Positions 17,293-26,649 of a stretch of DNA of 64,000 bases are shown here, one piece after another (position 1 is the stretch's first letter; each line of letters starts with the position of its first letter). The DNA lies in assembly GCF_900156175.1 (NCBI RefSeq), contig NZ_FTMV01000005.1:124001-188000 (forward strand), read 5' to 3'. The notes beneath the pieces are model-generated. The model was not told the origin of the DNA. It saw nothing but the letters and a program-made list of their open reading frames with translations, and made no database searches. The stretch is from Janthinobacterium sp. TND4EL3. GTDB lineage: Bacteria; Pseudomonadota; Gammaproteobacteria; Burkholderiales; Burkholderiaceae_D. The position numbers were made by a program, and so were the translations under genes.

Positions 17293-18837
17293 ATGTCTGA
17301 AACTGAATCGACTCCTACGCCCAGCCCGGCGATCGCCACTGACGCGGCGCCTGCCGCCGCAGCGGCCCCTGTTGCACCTCCCGCCCCCATTGCCGCCCCC
17401 ACCGTAAGTTTTGCCGATTTTGGTCTGGCCCCGGAAATCCTGCGCGCCTTGACCGAGCAGGGCTATACCCATCCGACGCCGATCCAGGAGCAAGCCATTC
17501 CCGTGGTGTTGCAGGGACGCGACGTGATGGGTGCCGCGCAGACGGGCACCGGCAAGACGGCCGGCTTCTCGCTGCCGATCATCCAGTTGCTGCTGGCCCA
17601 CGCCAGCAGCAGCATGTCGCCCGCGCGCCATCCGGTGCGCGCGCTGATCCTCACGCCGACGCGCGAACTGGCGGTGCAGGTGGCGGAAAACGTCAAGGCC
17701 TACGCCAAGCATACGCCGCTGCGCTCGACCGTCGTCTTCGGCGGCATGGACATGAAGCCGCAAACCGTCATCCTGCGCGGCGGCGTGGAAATCGTCATCG
17801 CCACGCCGGGCCGTCTGCTCGACCATATCGAGCAAAAGAACATCAGCCTGGGCCAGGTACAGATGCTGGTCATGGACGAGGCGGACCGCATGCTGGACAT
17901 GGGTTTCTTGCCTGACTTGCAACGCATCATCAACTTGCTGCCGAAACAACGCCAGAACCTGATGTTCTCGGCCACGTTCTCGCCAGAAATCAAGAAGCTG
18001 GCCGGCACTTTCCTCAACGATCCGCTGACGATCGAAGTGGCGCGCAGCAACCAGACGGCCGACAAGGTCACGCAAGTGGTCTACAAGGTGACGGAAGACC
18101 AGAAGCATGCCCTGGTCGCCCATCTTCTGCGCCAGCGCGACCTGAAGCAGGTCATCGTATTCTCGAATACCAAGATCGGCGCCTCCCGCCTGGCCCGCGT
18201 GCTGGAGCAGGAAGGCATGAGCGCCACGGCGATTCACGGCGACAAGAGCCAGCAGGAACGCATGGCGGCGCTGGAAGCGTTCAAGAAGGGCGAAATCGAC
18301 GTGCTGGTCGCCACCGACGTGGCCGCGCGCGGCCTCGATATTTCCGACCTGCCTTGCGTCATCAACTTCGACCTGCCGTACAACGCGGAAGACTATGTGC
18401 ACCGCATCGGCCGCACGGGCCGCGCCGGCGCTTCGGGCGACGCCATTTCGATTTATTCGGACAAGGACGAGCGCTTGCTGGCCGATATCGAGAAACTCAT
18501 CAAGCAAAGCATCAAGCGCGGCGAATTGACGGGCTTCAATCCCGCGCCTGCGCGCAGCAGCGACAGCGAGCGCCGGCCACCGCGCCGCAGCGAAGGCGGC
18601 GACAGCCGTCCCCCGCGCGCGCCCGAGAGCCGTCATGCGGGCGACAGTCGTGACAGCCGCTCCCCCGAGCGCGGCGCCCGTCCCGCCTTCGGCCCCGGCG
18701 CCCGTCGTGAAAAAGCCGACCCATGGTTCCTGAAACCGTATGAGCCGGCCAAGGCTGCTCCAGTGGCGGTAGTAAATCCCCCTGTGAGCAAGCCCAAGCA
18801 GAAACTGGCTGCCTTGCTGGGAGGGGGGGGCAAGTAA
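17293..18837 (+). CDS. rhlE: DEAD-box ATP-dependent RNA helicase RhlE
   Basis: 514 residues. The complete DEAD-box set is present in order: Q motif (PTPIQEQAIP), AQTGTGKT, PTRELA, TPGR, MDEADRML, SATF, VATDVAARGLDI and HRIGRTGRAG. The N-terminal 40 residues are Pro/Ala-rich, and the C-terminal 110 are basic and Arg/Ser/Pro-rich, as in RhlE proteins that act in ribosome assembly and cold growth. The ATG at 17293 (MSETEST) is chosen over an upstream in-frame ATG at 17257. It stands alone, separated from the O-polysaccharide locus by about 200 bp of AT-richer DNA. Confidence 0.93.
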   Translation: MSETESTPTPSPAIATDAAPAAAAAPVAPPAPIAAPTVSFADFGLAPEILRALTEQGYTHPTPIQEQAIPVVLQGRDVMGAAQTGTGKTAGFSLPIIQLLLAHASSSMSPARHPVRALILTPTRELAVQVAENVKAYAKHTPLRSTVVFGGMDMKPQTVILRGGVEIVIATPGRLLDHIEQKNISLGQVQMLVMDEADRMLDMGFLPDLQRIINLLPKQRQNLMFSATFSPEIKKLAGTFLNDPLTIEVARSNQTADKVTQVVYKVTEDQKHALVAHLLRQRDLKQVIVFSNTKIGASRLARVLEQEGMSATAIHGDKSQQERMAALEAFKKGEIDVLVATDVAARGLDISDLPCVINFDLPYNAEDYVHRIGRTGRAGASGDAISIYSDKDERLLADIEKLIKQSIKRGELTGFNPAPARSSDSERRPPRRSEGGDSRPPRAPESRHAGDSRDSRSPERGARPAFGPGARREKADPWFLKPYEPAKAAPVAVVNPPVSKPKQKLAALLGGGGK

Positions 18838-19045
18838 CTGGCTCGCTGCATGATTGCTTTTTCAGCATTCGTGCGCTACCAGTATTGTAAATTTAATGGG
18901 AGGCGTCGGGATTCTTGACGCTTTTCTTCCTGCTGCGGGTGCGCTTGCCGCCTCAGTCACGCCGGCCATATTCATCGTTGTCGGGTTGTGTCATTGTTTG
19001 CAATGGTTGGCACTAGTTCGCATCAGTCGTATTTTGGGTTGTTAA

Positions 19046-19960
19046 GTGAATAATATTTCCTTTGATTTATCTGGTGTATTTGCCATTATTGTTACTTATA
19101 ATCCCAAGATCGAATATTTGCGCCGACTCGTTACTGAATTGGCTGCGCAGGTTGAACGAATTATTGTGGTGGACAATGGCAGTGGTAATGTTGCTGATGT
19201 ATCGATATTGTGCGGGGCGCAAGCATATACTCAATTGATTGAGTTGCCGAAAAACATGGGTATTGCGCAGGCGCAGAATATCGGATGCGATGCCGCAAAA
19301 AAATTCGGGGCACAATTTCTTATTTATTTTGACCAGGACAGTGTGGTTTCAAAGCAGTTTGTCCAGCCGTTAAAAAATGCTTTTCTTTCGCTGTCGAAGT
19401 TGCATAAGGTAGCGTTGGTTGCCCCCATATTCAAGGATGAAAAACATGGTTTCTTTTATCCTTTGATTTTTTTGAATAAATATGGCCTGCGTCGAAAAGT
19501 GGTTCCAACCGGGAATGAAGTCCAGCCCATTCCCATCTCGATAGCCATCTCCTCTGGTACCTTCACCAGTGTTGCCGTGATGGATGCCGTAGGCGGCATG
19601 CGCAGCGATTTTTTTATCGACTACGTGGATATCGAGTGGTGTTTGCGTGCCGGTCGCACAGGTTATTCTCTGTTTGCCATTCCCGGTGTTTGCATGCTGC
19701 ACTCCATTGGCGACCGCTCGATACCCTTCCTGAAGTGGCGCCTGGTGATTCACTCGGAGTGGCGGCGCTATTACCGTATCCGCAATGGCTTCTTCATGTT
19801 GCGCCTGACACATGTGCCGAAGATTCTGGCGCTGCGCGAAGTGCTGATCAATGTTGTGCATCAGGTAATCCTCCTCTTGACGCAGCGAAATAAGGCATTG
19901 CAGCTGAAATATTTTTTACGAGGCGTGCGCGATGGTTTCGGTCCTATTGATCGCGTCTGA
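19046..19960 (+). CDS. GT2 rhamnosyltransferase-like glycosyltransferase
   Basis: 304 residues, GTG start. N-terminal nucleotide-binding fold (FAIIVTYNPKIEYL, IIVVDNGSGN, LPKNMGIAQAQNIG, YFDQDSV with the metal-binding acidic motif) and a later FIDYVDIEWCLRAGRTGYS. This is the pattern of RfbF/RfbN-type rhamnosyltransferases that use dTDP-L-rhamnose, made by rfbBDAC just downstream. Cytoplasmic, probably peripheral to the membrane. The gene is AT-richer than its neighbours, as often seen in O-antigen loci. Acceptor and linkage are unknown. Confidence 0.85.
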   Translation: MNNISFDLSGVFAIIVTYNPKIEYLRRLVTELAAQVERIIVVDNGSGNVADVSILCGAQAYTQLIELPKNMGIAQAQNIGCDAAKKFGAQFLIYFDQDSVVSKQFVQPLKNAFLSLSKLHKVALVAPIFKDEKHGFFYPLIFLNKYGLRRKVVPTGNEVQPIPISIAISSGTFTSVAVMDAVGGMRSDFFIDYVDIEWCLRAGRTGYSLFAIPGVCMLHSIGDRSIPFLKWRLVIHSEWRRYYRIRNGFFMLRLTHVPKILALREVLINVVHQVILLLTQRNKALQLKYFLRGVRDGFGPIDRV

Positions 19961-20053
19961 GCATCCTCCGTGTCCAGTGCATGCGTCCTTGGTGGGGACA
20001 CGCGTTTGTGCTAATGCTGCCTTTCGAGGCATTTCATCTTTGGATTTTCCTAC

Positions 20054-20839
20054 ATGGGTAAGAAATTTTCGTTGTCTATTGTCAGTCATGGACACCTACT
20101 GTATATCGTACCCTTGCTGAAGCAACTGGTGTTGCTGGAGCAGCATGATTTTGAGGTCATTCTGACATTGAATGTCCCTGAGGTGTTGCCTCCAGAACTA
20201 GATGCAGACGTGCTGCCATTCAAGATGTATCTGATTGTAAATCCGTCACCTAAGGGTTTTGCGGTCAACCATAATGCCGCTTTCATGTTGTCTAATGGCG
20301 ACAATTTTGTCGTACTTAATCCTGACATACGTTTGCTGGACGATCCGTTCCCTGCCTTGCTGGAGATGGTCGAACGCTCGGCAGGAAGTATTTGCGCTCC
20401 GCTGATTGTGGGCGGAACGGGCGAAGTGGAGGAGAGTGCGCGCAATTTCCCGTCCCCATATTTATTGATCCGCAAGTTGATCGGACGGATATTCAATTTG
20501 CGCCTGCCGCGTGAAATCGTTCCGGAAAACGGCATGATACTGATGCCAGACTGGGCCGCTGGCATGTTTCTGGTGGTGCCGCGGCATATTTATACGCTGC
20601 TGCACGGATTTAGCGAGCGCTATTTTCTGTATTTCGAGGATGTCGATTTTTGCGCGCGAGCGCATCTTGCAGGCTTTAATATTCTCGTGAACAAGAATAT
20701 CCGAGTGGTGCATGAGGCGCAACGAGATAGTCACCGGAAATTGAAATTTTTACTGTGGCATTTGCATAGTGCCTGCAAGTTTTTTATCTCCGCAGCATAT
20801 TTGAAAATCCAGTTTGGGCGTATTTTTTCTGGTCGGTGA
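20054..20839 (+). CDS. GT2 family glycosyltransferase
   Basis: 261 residues. The N-terminus reads FSLSIVSHGHLLYIVPLLKQ, the acidic motif is FVVLNPDIRLLDDP, and the acceptor-side motif is FLYFEDVDFCARAHLAGF, typical of O-antigen GT2 enzymes of the rhamnosyl/galactosyl type. It lies about 90 bp after the previous transferase gene and is similarly AT-rich. Donor sugar is most likely dTDP-L-rhamnose given the adjacent rfb genes, but this is inference. Confidence 0.82.
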   Translation: MGKKFSLSIVSHGHLLYIVPLLKQLVLLEQHDFEVILTLNVPEVLPPELDADVLPFKMYLIVNPSPKGFAVNHNAAFMLSNGDNFVVLNPDIRLLDDPFPALLEMVERSAGSICAPLIVGGTGEVEESARNFPSPYLLIRKLIGRIFNLRLPREIVPENGMILMPDWAAGMFLVVPRHIYTLLHGFSERYFLYFEDVDFCARAHLAGFNILVNKNIRVVHEAQRDSHRKLKFLLWHLHSACKFFISAAYLKIQFGRIFSGR

Positions 20840-21045
20840 GATTTTCTAATTTTGTTGCTGAAAGGCATATTTTTCACGTTGCTGAAAGCGCACAATGTAG
20901 ATTGTCCACCTGCGTCGAAATGGTTCGGGAAATCCCTGATGGAGTACAATTCTTTGGTTGACTTGTGCTTAACTTATTTCCTCGGTGGAATATTCGTGAC
21001 ATCTTCAATTGGGTGTGATTAAAAGAAATATTTAGGGAGTTTTTG

Positions 21046-22101
21046 ATGATACTAGTTACGGGCGGCGCAGGATTCATTGGCGCAAATTTTGTTTTGGACT
21101 GGCTTGGGCAGACGGACGAAGCTTTGCTTAATCTGGATAAGCTGACCTACGCAGGTAACATCGATACCTTGCGCTCGCTGGACTCCGATCCGCGCCACCT
21201 CTTCGTGCAGGGGGATATTGGCGACGCCGCGCTCGTGGCGAAGCTGCTGGCAGAGCACAAACCGCGCGCGGTGGTGAATTTCGCGGCGGAAAGCCACGTG
21301 GATCGTTCGATTCATGGTCCGGAAGATTTTATTCAAACAAACATTGTCGGCACGTTTCATTTGCTGGAAGCCGTGCGTGCGTATTGGGCCGGCCTGGAGG
21401 GCGAAGCGCGCCAGAATTTCCGCATGCTGCATGTTTCGACGGACGAGGTATATGGTTCGCTGGGCAAGGACGACCCTGCTTTTACGGAAACGCACCGTTA
21501 CGAGCCGAACAGCCCTTACTCTGCCAGCAAGGCTGCCAGTGACCATCTGGTGCGCGCCTATCACCACACGTATGGTTTGCCTGTCCTGACCACCAACTGT
21601 TCCAACAATTACGGTCCCTATCATTTCCCAGAAAAACTGATTCCGTTGATGATCGTCAATGCTCTGGCCGGCAAACCGTTGCCCGTGTATGGCGATGGCC
21701 AGCAAATCCGCGACTGGCTGTATGTGAAGGATCATTGCAGTGCCATCCGTCGCGTCCTGGAAGCGGGCACGCTGGGCGATGTGTACAACGTGGGCGGCTG
21801 GAACGAAAAGCCGAATATCGAAATCGTGCATGCCATCTGCGCTTTGCTGGACGAATTGCGTCCGCGCACCGACGGCGCTAGCTACAGCACGCAAATAACC
21901 TACGTGACCGACCGTCCGGGACATGATCGCCGCTACGCCATCGACGCCAGCAAACTGCAGCGTGAGCTGGGATGGAAGCCGGCTGAAACGTTTGAGACGG
22001 GCATTCGCAAGACAGTGCAATGGTATTTGGAAAATAACGCTTGGGTCGATAATGTGACCAGCGGCACTTATCGTAAGTGGATTGAGAAACAGTACACATG
22101 A
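21046..22101 (+). CDS. rfbB: dTDP-glucose 4,6-dehydratase
   Basis: 351 residues. Second step of dTDP-L-rhamnose synthesis: dTDP-glucose to dTDP-4-keto-6-deoxyglucose, using bound NAD. The Rossmann motif is [14 protein letters not shown], and the SDR active site is seen in HVSTDEVYG and the [12 protein letters not shown] segment with its Tyr and Lys. [13 protein letters not shown] near the end is RmlB-specific. The ATG at 21046 follows AGGGAG at a good distance. First gene of the tightly overlapping rfbBDAC operon. Confidence 0.97.
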   Translation: MILVTGGAGFIGANFVLDWLGQTDEALLNLDKLTYAGNIDTLRSLDSDPRHLFVQGDIGDAALVAKLLAEHKPRAVVNFAAESHVDRSIHGPEDFIQTNIVGTFHLLEAVRAYWAGLEGEARQNFRMLHVSTDEVYGSLGKDDPAFTETHRYEPNSPYSASKAASDHLVRAYHHTYGLPVLTTNCSNNYGPYHFPEKLIPLMIVNALAGKPLPVYGDGQQIRDWLYVKDHCSAIRRVLEAGTLGDVYNVGGWNEKPNIEIVHAICALLDELRPRTDGASYSTQITYVTDRPGHDRRYAIDASKLQRELGWKPAETFETGIRKTVQWYLENNAWVDNVTSGTYRKWIEKQYT

Positions 22102-22994
22102 AAATTTTGTTATTGGGAAAAGACGGCCAGGTTGGGCATGAACTGCAGCGCACCTTGTTGCCGTTGGGGGAAGTGCTTGCGCTCGGACGTGGCGTGGCTG
22201 ACCTCAGCCAACCTTCGACACTGACCACCGTCTTGGGCGAGTATCGTCCTGACGTGATCGTGAATGCGGCCGCGTATACAGCCGTGGATAAGGCCGAGTC
22301 GGACGAGGCTGCGGCTTTTGCCGTCAACGCTGAGGCGCTTGCGGTCCTGGCGGCGTATGCTGCTCAACATGACGCATTGCTCGTCCATTACTCCACCGAT
22401 TATGTATTTGACGGCACCCGCGCAGAGGGGAGCTACGTTGAAAATGATGCTACAGCGCCACAGAGCGTGTACGGCCGTTCCAAGCGCGCGGGCGAGATGG
22501 CGATACTCGATAGTGCTTGCAAGGCCTTGATCTTGCGTACCAGCTGGGTCGTTTCTTCGTACGGTAGCAACTTCATTAAGACAATGTTGCGTTTGGCTAA
22601 AGAGCGTGACGCATTGAATGTGGTTGCCGATCAATATGGCGCGCCGACGTCTGCCGAGTTGATTGCAGATGTCACCAGCTTTGCCATTCTTGGTCACCGT
22701 GATGGCAAACTGGCGAGCGGCATCTATCATTTGACGGCATCGGGGAGTACGACGTGGCATGGTCTGGCCAGCCACGTGATTGCGCGTGCAGCATCGAATG
22801 GCATCGCATTGAGAGTTGTTGCTTCCGCAATTTCCGCCATACCAAGTTCTGCCTATCCATTGCCGGCCAAGCGTCCTGCAAATTCACGTATGGACAACCG
22901 CAAATTGCAGCAGGCATTAGGTCTGCAGTTTCCAGATTGGACAGTACACGTAAACCGGATTGTTGATCAGCTTAGCGAGAAGGAACATGCATGA
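22098..22994 (+). CDS. rfbD: dTDP-4-dehydrorhamnose reductase
   Basis: 298 residues. Last step of dTDP-L-rhamnose synthesis, NAD(P)H-dependent. It begins [20 protein letters not shown] (cofactor loop), followed by [25 protein letters not shown] and the YGRSKRAGE catalytic Tyr/Lys, with [10 protein letters not shown]. Its ATG overlaps the rfbB stop by 4 bp and its stop overlaps rfbA by 4 bp, so translation is coupled along the operon. Confidence 0.97.
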   Translation: MKILLLGKDGQVGHELQRTLLPLGEVLALGRGVADLSQPSTLTTVLGEYRPDVIVNAAAYTAVDKAESDEAAAFAVNAEALAVLAAYAAQHDALLVHYSTDYVFDGTRAEGSYVENDATAPQSVYGRSKRAGEMAILDSACKALILRTSWVVSSYGSNFIKTMLRLAKERDALNVVADQYGAPTSAELIADVTSFAILGHRDGKLASGIYHLTASGSTTWHGLASHVIARAASNGIALRVVASAISAIPSSAYPLPAKRPANSRMDNRKLQQALGLQFPDWTVHVNRIVDQLSEKEHA

Positions 22995-23887
22995 AAGAGA
23001 ATAGTACGCAGCGCAAGGGCATAGTGTTGGCGGGAGGTTCAGGCACGCGTTTGCATCCGGCTACTCTGGCCATCAGCAAGCAGTTGTTACCGGTCTTTGA
23101 CAAGCCCATGATTTATTACCCACTCAGCACATTAATGTTGGCGGGTATTCGCGATATCTTAATTATTTCCACGCCGCAAGATACGCCGCGTTTTCAGCAA
23201 TTGCTGGGGAATGGTGAGCAATGGGGCTTGAACCTTGAGTATGCAGTGCAAGCGTCGCCGGATGGCCTCGCGCAAGCATTTATCATCGGCGAGGAATTCC
23301 TGGGGGATTCCCCTTGCGCCTTGGTACTTGGCGACAATATTTTTTATGGACATGACTTCCATAATTTGCTGTCCAGTGCCATGGCGCGTACGCAAGGTGC
23401 CAGCGTATTTGCCTACCATGTGGAAGATCCTGAGCGTTATGGTGTCGCTGAATTTGATGCGGCGGGTAAAGTGTTGTCGTTGGAAGAAAAACCGCCAGTC
23501 CCCCGTTCCAATTATGCCGTCACCGGCTTGTACTTCTATGATAATCAGGTCGTGAAGCTGGCCAAGAGTCTCAAGCCGTCAGCGCGCGGCGAACTGGAGG
23601 TTACCGACTTGAATCGCCTGTATCTGGAAAAAGGGCAGCTCGATGTCGAGATCATGGGCCGTGGTTATGCCTGGCTCGATACCGGCACGCACGAGTCGTT
23701 GCTGGATGCGGGGCAGTTCATTTCTACTCTGGAACGTCGCCAGGGCTTGAAAGTGGCTTGCCCTGAGGAAATTGCATATAGGCAAAATTGGATTAGCGTT
23801 GAGCAACTTGAACGGCTTGCACAACCGATGTTGAAAAATGGCTATGGGCAATATTTGTTGCGCATTATTAAAGAGAAGATATTTTAA
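22991..23887 (+). CDS. rfbA: Glucose-1-phosphate thymidylyltransferase
   Basis: 298 residues. First step of the pathway: dTTP plus glucose-1-phosphate to dTDP-glucose. The signature [16 protein letters not shown] is followed by [28 protein letters not shown] and [13 protein letters not shown]; length matches RmlA. It overlaps both neighbours (4 bp with rfbD, 1 bp with rfbC). The long RmlA form is normally feedback-inhibited by dTDP-rhamnose. Confidence 0.97.
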   Translation: MKENSTQRKGIVLAGGSGTRLHPATLAISKQLLPVFDKPMIYYPLSTLMLAGIRDILIISTPQDTPRFQQLLGNGEQWGLNLEYAVQASPDGLAQAFIIGEEFLGDSPCALVLGDNIFYGHDFHNLLSSAMARTQGASVFAYHVEDPERYGVAEFDAAGKVLSLEEKPPVPRSNYAVTGLYFYDNQVVKLAKSLKPSARGELEVTDLNRLYLEKGQLDVEIMGRGYAWLDTGTHESLLDAGQFISTLERRQGLKVACPEEIAYRQNWISVEQLERLAQPMLKNGYGQYLLRIIKEKIF

Positions 23888-24432
23888 TGAATACGATTCC
23901 GCTTGCGATTCCCGATGTGATCGTCATTGAACCTAAAGTATTTGGCGATGATCGTGGTTTTTTCTTTGAAAGTTTTAACCACGCAAAATTTGAAGCCGCC
24001 GTTGGCCGCCGGGTCAATTTTGTGCAGGATAACCATTCCCGTTCGATGCAGGGCGTATTGCGTGGTTTGCACTACCAGATTCAGCAGCCGCAAGGCAAAC
24101 TGGTTCGCGTCGTGGCGGGTTCCGTTTTTGATGTGGCAGTGGATTTACGCCGTAGTTCGCCTACCTTTGGCAAATGGGTAGGGGAAGTTCTTAGCGCTGA
24201 CAATAAAAAACAGCTGTGGATACCTGAAGGTTTCGCACATGGATTCGTCGTACTTAGTGAAAGCGCGGAATTCCTGTACAAGACAACTGATTATTGGGCA
24301 CCCGAGTTCGAACGTAGCGTGTTGTGGAACGATACGGACTTGAATATCAGCTGGCCTATCACGACGCCACCTCTGTTGTCAGGCAAGGACACGAATGGCG
24401 CGACGCTGAAGGCTGCCGAGGTCTTTGCCTGA
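23887..24432 (+). CDS. rfbC: dTDP-4-dehydrorhamnose 3,5-epimerase
   Basis: 181 residues. Third step: 3,5-epimerisation of the 4-keto sugar. The cupin shows GFFFESFNHAKFEAA, QDNHSRSMQGVLRGLHYQ with the catalytic His, VDLRRSSPTFGKW and IPEGFAHGF, all diagnostic of RmlC. The start overlaps the rfbA stop and the stop overlaps the wzm start by one base, tying sugar synthesis to the export genes. Confidence 0.97.
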   Translation: MNTIPLAIPDVIVIEPKVFGDDRGFFFESFNHAKFEAAVGRRVNFVQDNHSRSMQGVLRGLHYQIQQPQGKLVRVVAGSVFDVAVDLRRSSPTFGKWVGEVLSADNKKQLWIPEGFAHGFVVLSESAEFLYKTTDYWAPEFERSVLWNDTDLNISWPITTPPLLSGKDTNGATLKAAEVFA

Positions 24433-25253
24433 TGCAGCATTTTTCCATTTCTCCCCGTGAAATGGCCGGCAGCTTATGGCGTCATCGGGGCCTCATCAAG
24501 GCCTTGATTCAGCGCGAAGTTGTCGGCCGGTATCGTGGATCGGTAATGGGCATTTTGTGGTCGTTTTTTAACCCACTGTTGATGCTTGTCATCTACACGT
24601 TCGTTTTTTCCGTCGTATTCAAGTCACGCTGGGGAAGTAGCGGAACGGACAGCAAGTCCGACTTTGCTGTCATTTTATTCGTCGGCATGATTGCTCACGG
24701 CCTGTTTGCCGAGTGCGTTAACCGTGCACCAGGTTTGATTTTGTCCAACGTCAACTACGTTAAAAAAGTCATCTTTCCGCTGGAGGTGCTGCCATGGGTT
24801 GCCTTTGGCTCGGCCGTCTTCCATAGCCTGATCAGTCTGGGCGTATTGTTATTGGTACAGTTGGTATTGGCGCACCAGTTGGTGTGGACCGCACTGCTCT
24901 TTCCTTTCGTACTCTTGCCCCTGGTGTTCATCACGATGGGTTTCAGCTGGTTCCTGGCTTCGCTGGGCGTGTATGTGCGCGATATCGGGCAGATGATGGG
25001 CATGTTTACCTCCGTCTTGTTTTTCCTCTCGCCGATTGTCTATCCCGTATCGAGTTTGCCGGAAAAATATCAAGGCTGGATGCAATTTAATCCCCTGGCA
25101 TTTACCATCGAAGAAGGGCGGAATACCTTGATTTTCGGCAAGGTTCCTGATTTTTTCCATTGGGCACTGATGCTGTCGGCCGGACTCGTCATCGCGTTCG
25201 CCGGTTTTGCCTGGTTCCAGAAAACACGGAAAGGGTTCGCTGATGTCCTTTGA
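24432..25253 (+). CDS. wzm: Polysaccharide ABC transporter permease
   Basis: 273 residues, starting at the ATG that overlaps the rfbC stop. ABC-2 type permease with about six membrane segments; GRYRGSVMGILWSFFNPLLM near the N-terminus is the conserved Wzm/TagG/KpsM segment. With Wzt it exports completed, undecaprenyl-linked O-polysaccharide to the periplasm. Direct overlap with the ATPase gene (11 bp) supports a fixed complex. Confidence 0.93.
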   Translation: MQHFSISPREMAGSLWRHRGLIKALIQREVVGRYRGSVMGILWSFFNPLLMLVIYTFVFSVVFKSRWGSSGTDSKSDFAVILFVGMIAHGLFAECVNRAPGLILSNVNYVKKVIFPLEVLPWVAFGSAVFHSLISLGVLLLVQLVLAHQLVWTALLFPFVLLPLVFITMGFSWFLASLGVYVRDIGQMMGMFTSVLFFLSPIVYPVSSLPEKYQGWMQFNPLAFTIEEGRNTLIFGKVPDFFHWALMLSAGLVIAFAGFAWFQKTRKGFADVL

Positions 25254-26649
25254 TACCCCTTTGACGAACAACAGCGAAGCGACAGCGCCATCGATTGCCG
25301 GAATGGCGAACGAGGATGTCGTCATCAGCGTTAAGAATCTCTCCAAATGTTATCAAATATATAGCCAGCCACATGATCGCCTGAAAGAATCGATCTATCC
25401 GCGTCTGCAGCGCTTGCTGGGTAAGCCCGCAAGACAATATTTCCGCGAATTCTGGGCACTGAAAAATGTGTCATTCGAGGTGCGCCGGGGGGAAACCGTG
25501 GCCATTATCGGCCGCAATGGTTCAGGCAAGTCCACTTTGCTGCAGCTGATTTGCGGCACGCTCGATAGCACAGGCGGCACGGTTACCACCAAGGGCCGCG
25601 TCGCCGCGCTGCTGGAGCTTGGTGCCGGTTTCAACCCTGAATTTACGGGACGCGAAAACGTCTACATGAGCGGCACCATCCTTGGCTTGCGCAAGGAGGA
25701 AATCGATCAGCGGTTTGATGCGATTGCCGCCTTTGCGGAAATTGGCGATTTCATTGAACAGCCGGTCAAAGTCTATTCCAGCGGCATGTTTGTGCGCCTG
25801 GCATTTGCCGTCATCGCGCACGTCGACGCGGATATTTTGATTATCGACGAAGCGTTGGCAGTCGGTGATGCCGTTTTCACCCAGAAATGCATGCGCTATA
25901 TCCGGGACTTCCAGAAACGGGGCACCTTGCTGTTCGTCAGCCATGATATGGGATCGGTGCAAAACCTGTGTCAGAACGGCATCTGGTTGGCCCATGGCGA
26001 AGCAAGGATGATCGGTAGTTCCCAGGAAGTATCGGAAGCCTATTTGCAGCACACCTTGCAGGAGACCTATGGCAAGGATGCCAAGCTCAGCGTGGTGGAG
26101 CGCAAGAAAGCTGCGCCGGTAGTGGGACAGACCAAGCCTGCTCTCGACTATGCGGCGCAGGTGGTCGTGCGGGATAACCTGGAGCATGCGAAAGGCTGGC
26201 AGACGGGCGTGATGGAATTGCTGAGCGTTACGCTTGATCGTCTGGACAGCGCCAATGAAGGCGCATTCCTTGGCGGCGAAAGAGTCTGCCTCACGGTGCG
26301 TGCCAAGGCACATCAGGACTTGCCGCAACCCATCCTCGGTTTTACCGTGCGGGACCGCCTGGGACAGGAGTTATTTGGCGAAAACACCTTGCCCTTTACT
26401 GACTTGCAGGTAAGTCCCGTGGCAGCGGGCCAGGAGTTTTCTGCTGAATTCACATTCGTTCTGCCTATGCTGCCAAACGGCGAATATGCCGTGATGGCCT
26501 CGGCTGCCACCGGGACTTTGTATGACAATATCCAGCATCACTTTTTGCACGATATCCTTGTGCTGACGGTTAGTTCCAGCAAGATACGCTGGGGACTGGT
26601 TGGCCTACCTTTTGAACACGTCGTCTTAAAAGTTGCAAATGAACAATAA
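25243..26649 (+). CDS. wzt: Polysaccharide ABC transporter ATPase with C-terminal cargo-binding domain
   Basis: 468 residues. The ATPase domain (about 30-270) has Walker A GRNGSGKST, the relaxed signature YSSGMFVRLAFA typical of Wzt/TagH, and Walker B DILIIDEALAVGD. An extra beta-rich domain follows (about 320-465: GERVCLTVRAKAHQDLPQP, GFTVRDRLGQELFGENT), matching the Wzt_C carbohydrate-binding domain. In known systems this domain recognises the chemically capped non-reducing end of the chain. That fits the methyltransferase-containing gene overlapping its 3' end by 11 bp. Confidence 0.93.
   Translation: MSFDTPLTNNSEATAPSIAGMANEDVVISVKNLSKCYQIYSQPHDRLKESIYPRLQRLLGKPARQYFREFWALKNVSFEVRRGETVAIIGRNGSGKSTLLQLICGTLDSTGGTVTTKGRVAALLELGAGFNPEFTGRENVYMSGTILGLRKEEIDQRFDAIAAFAEIGDFIEQPVKVYSSGMFVRLAFAVIAHVDADILIIDEALAVGDAVFTQKCMRYIRDFQKRGTLLFVSHDMGSVQNLCQNGIWLAHGEARMIGSSQEVSEAYLQHTLQETYGKDAKLSVVERKKAAPVVGQTKPALDYAAQVVVRDNLEHAKGWQTGVMELLSVTLDRLDSANEGAFLGGERVCLTVRAKAHQDLPQPILGFTVRDRLGQELFGENTLPFTDLQVSPVAAGQEFSAEFTFVLPMLPNGEYAVMASAATGTLYDNIQHHFLHDILVLTVSSSKIRWGLVGLPFEHVVLKVANEQ

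Noticed and set aside
17137-18636. 499-codon open frame opposite rhlE
   Set aside because: Shadow of the helicase gene; His/Asp/Arg-rich composition typical of reverse-frame translation.
18870-18885. JUMPstart/ops element before the O-polysaccharide genes
   Set aside because: The only GGTAGCG-like string is on the opposite strand and lacks the rest of the element.
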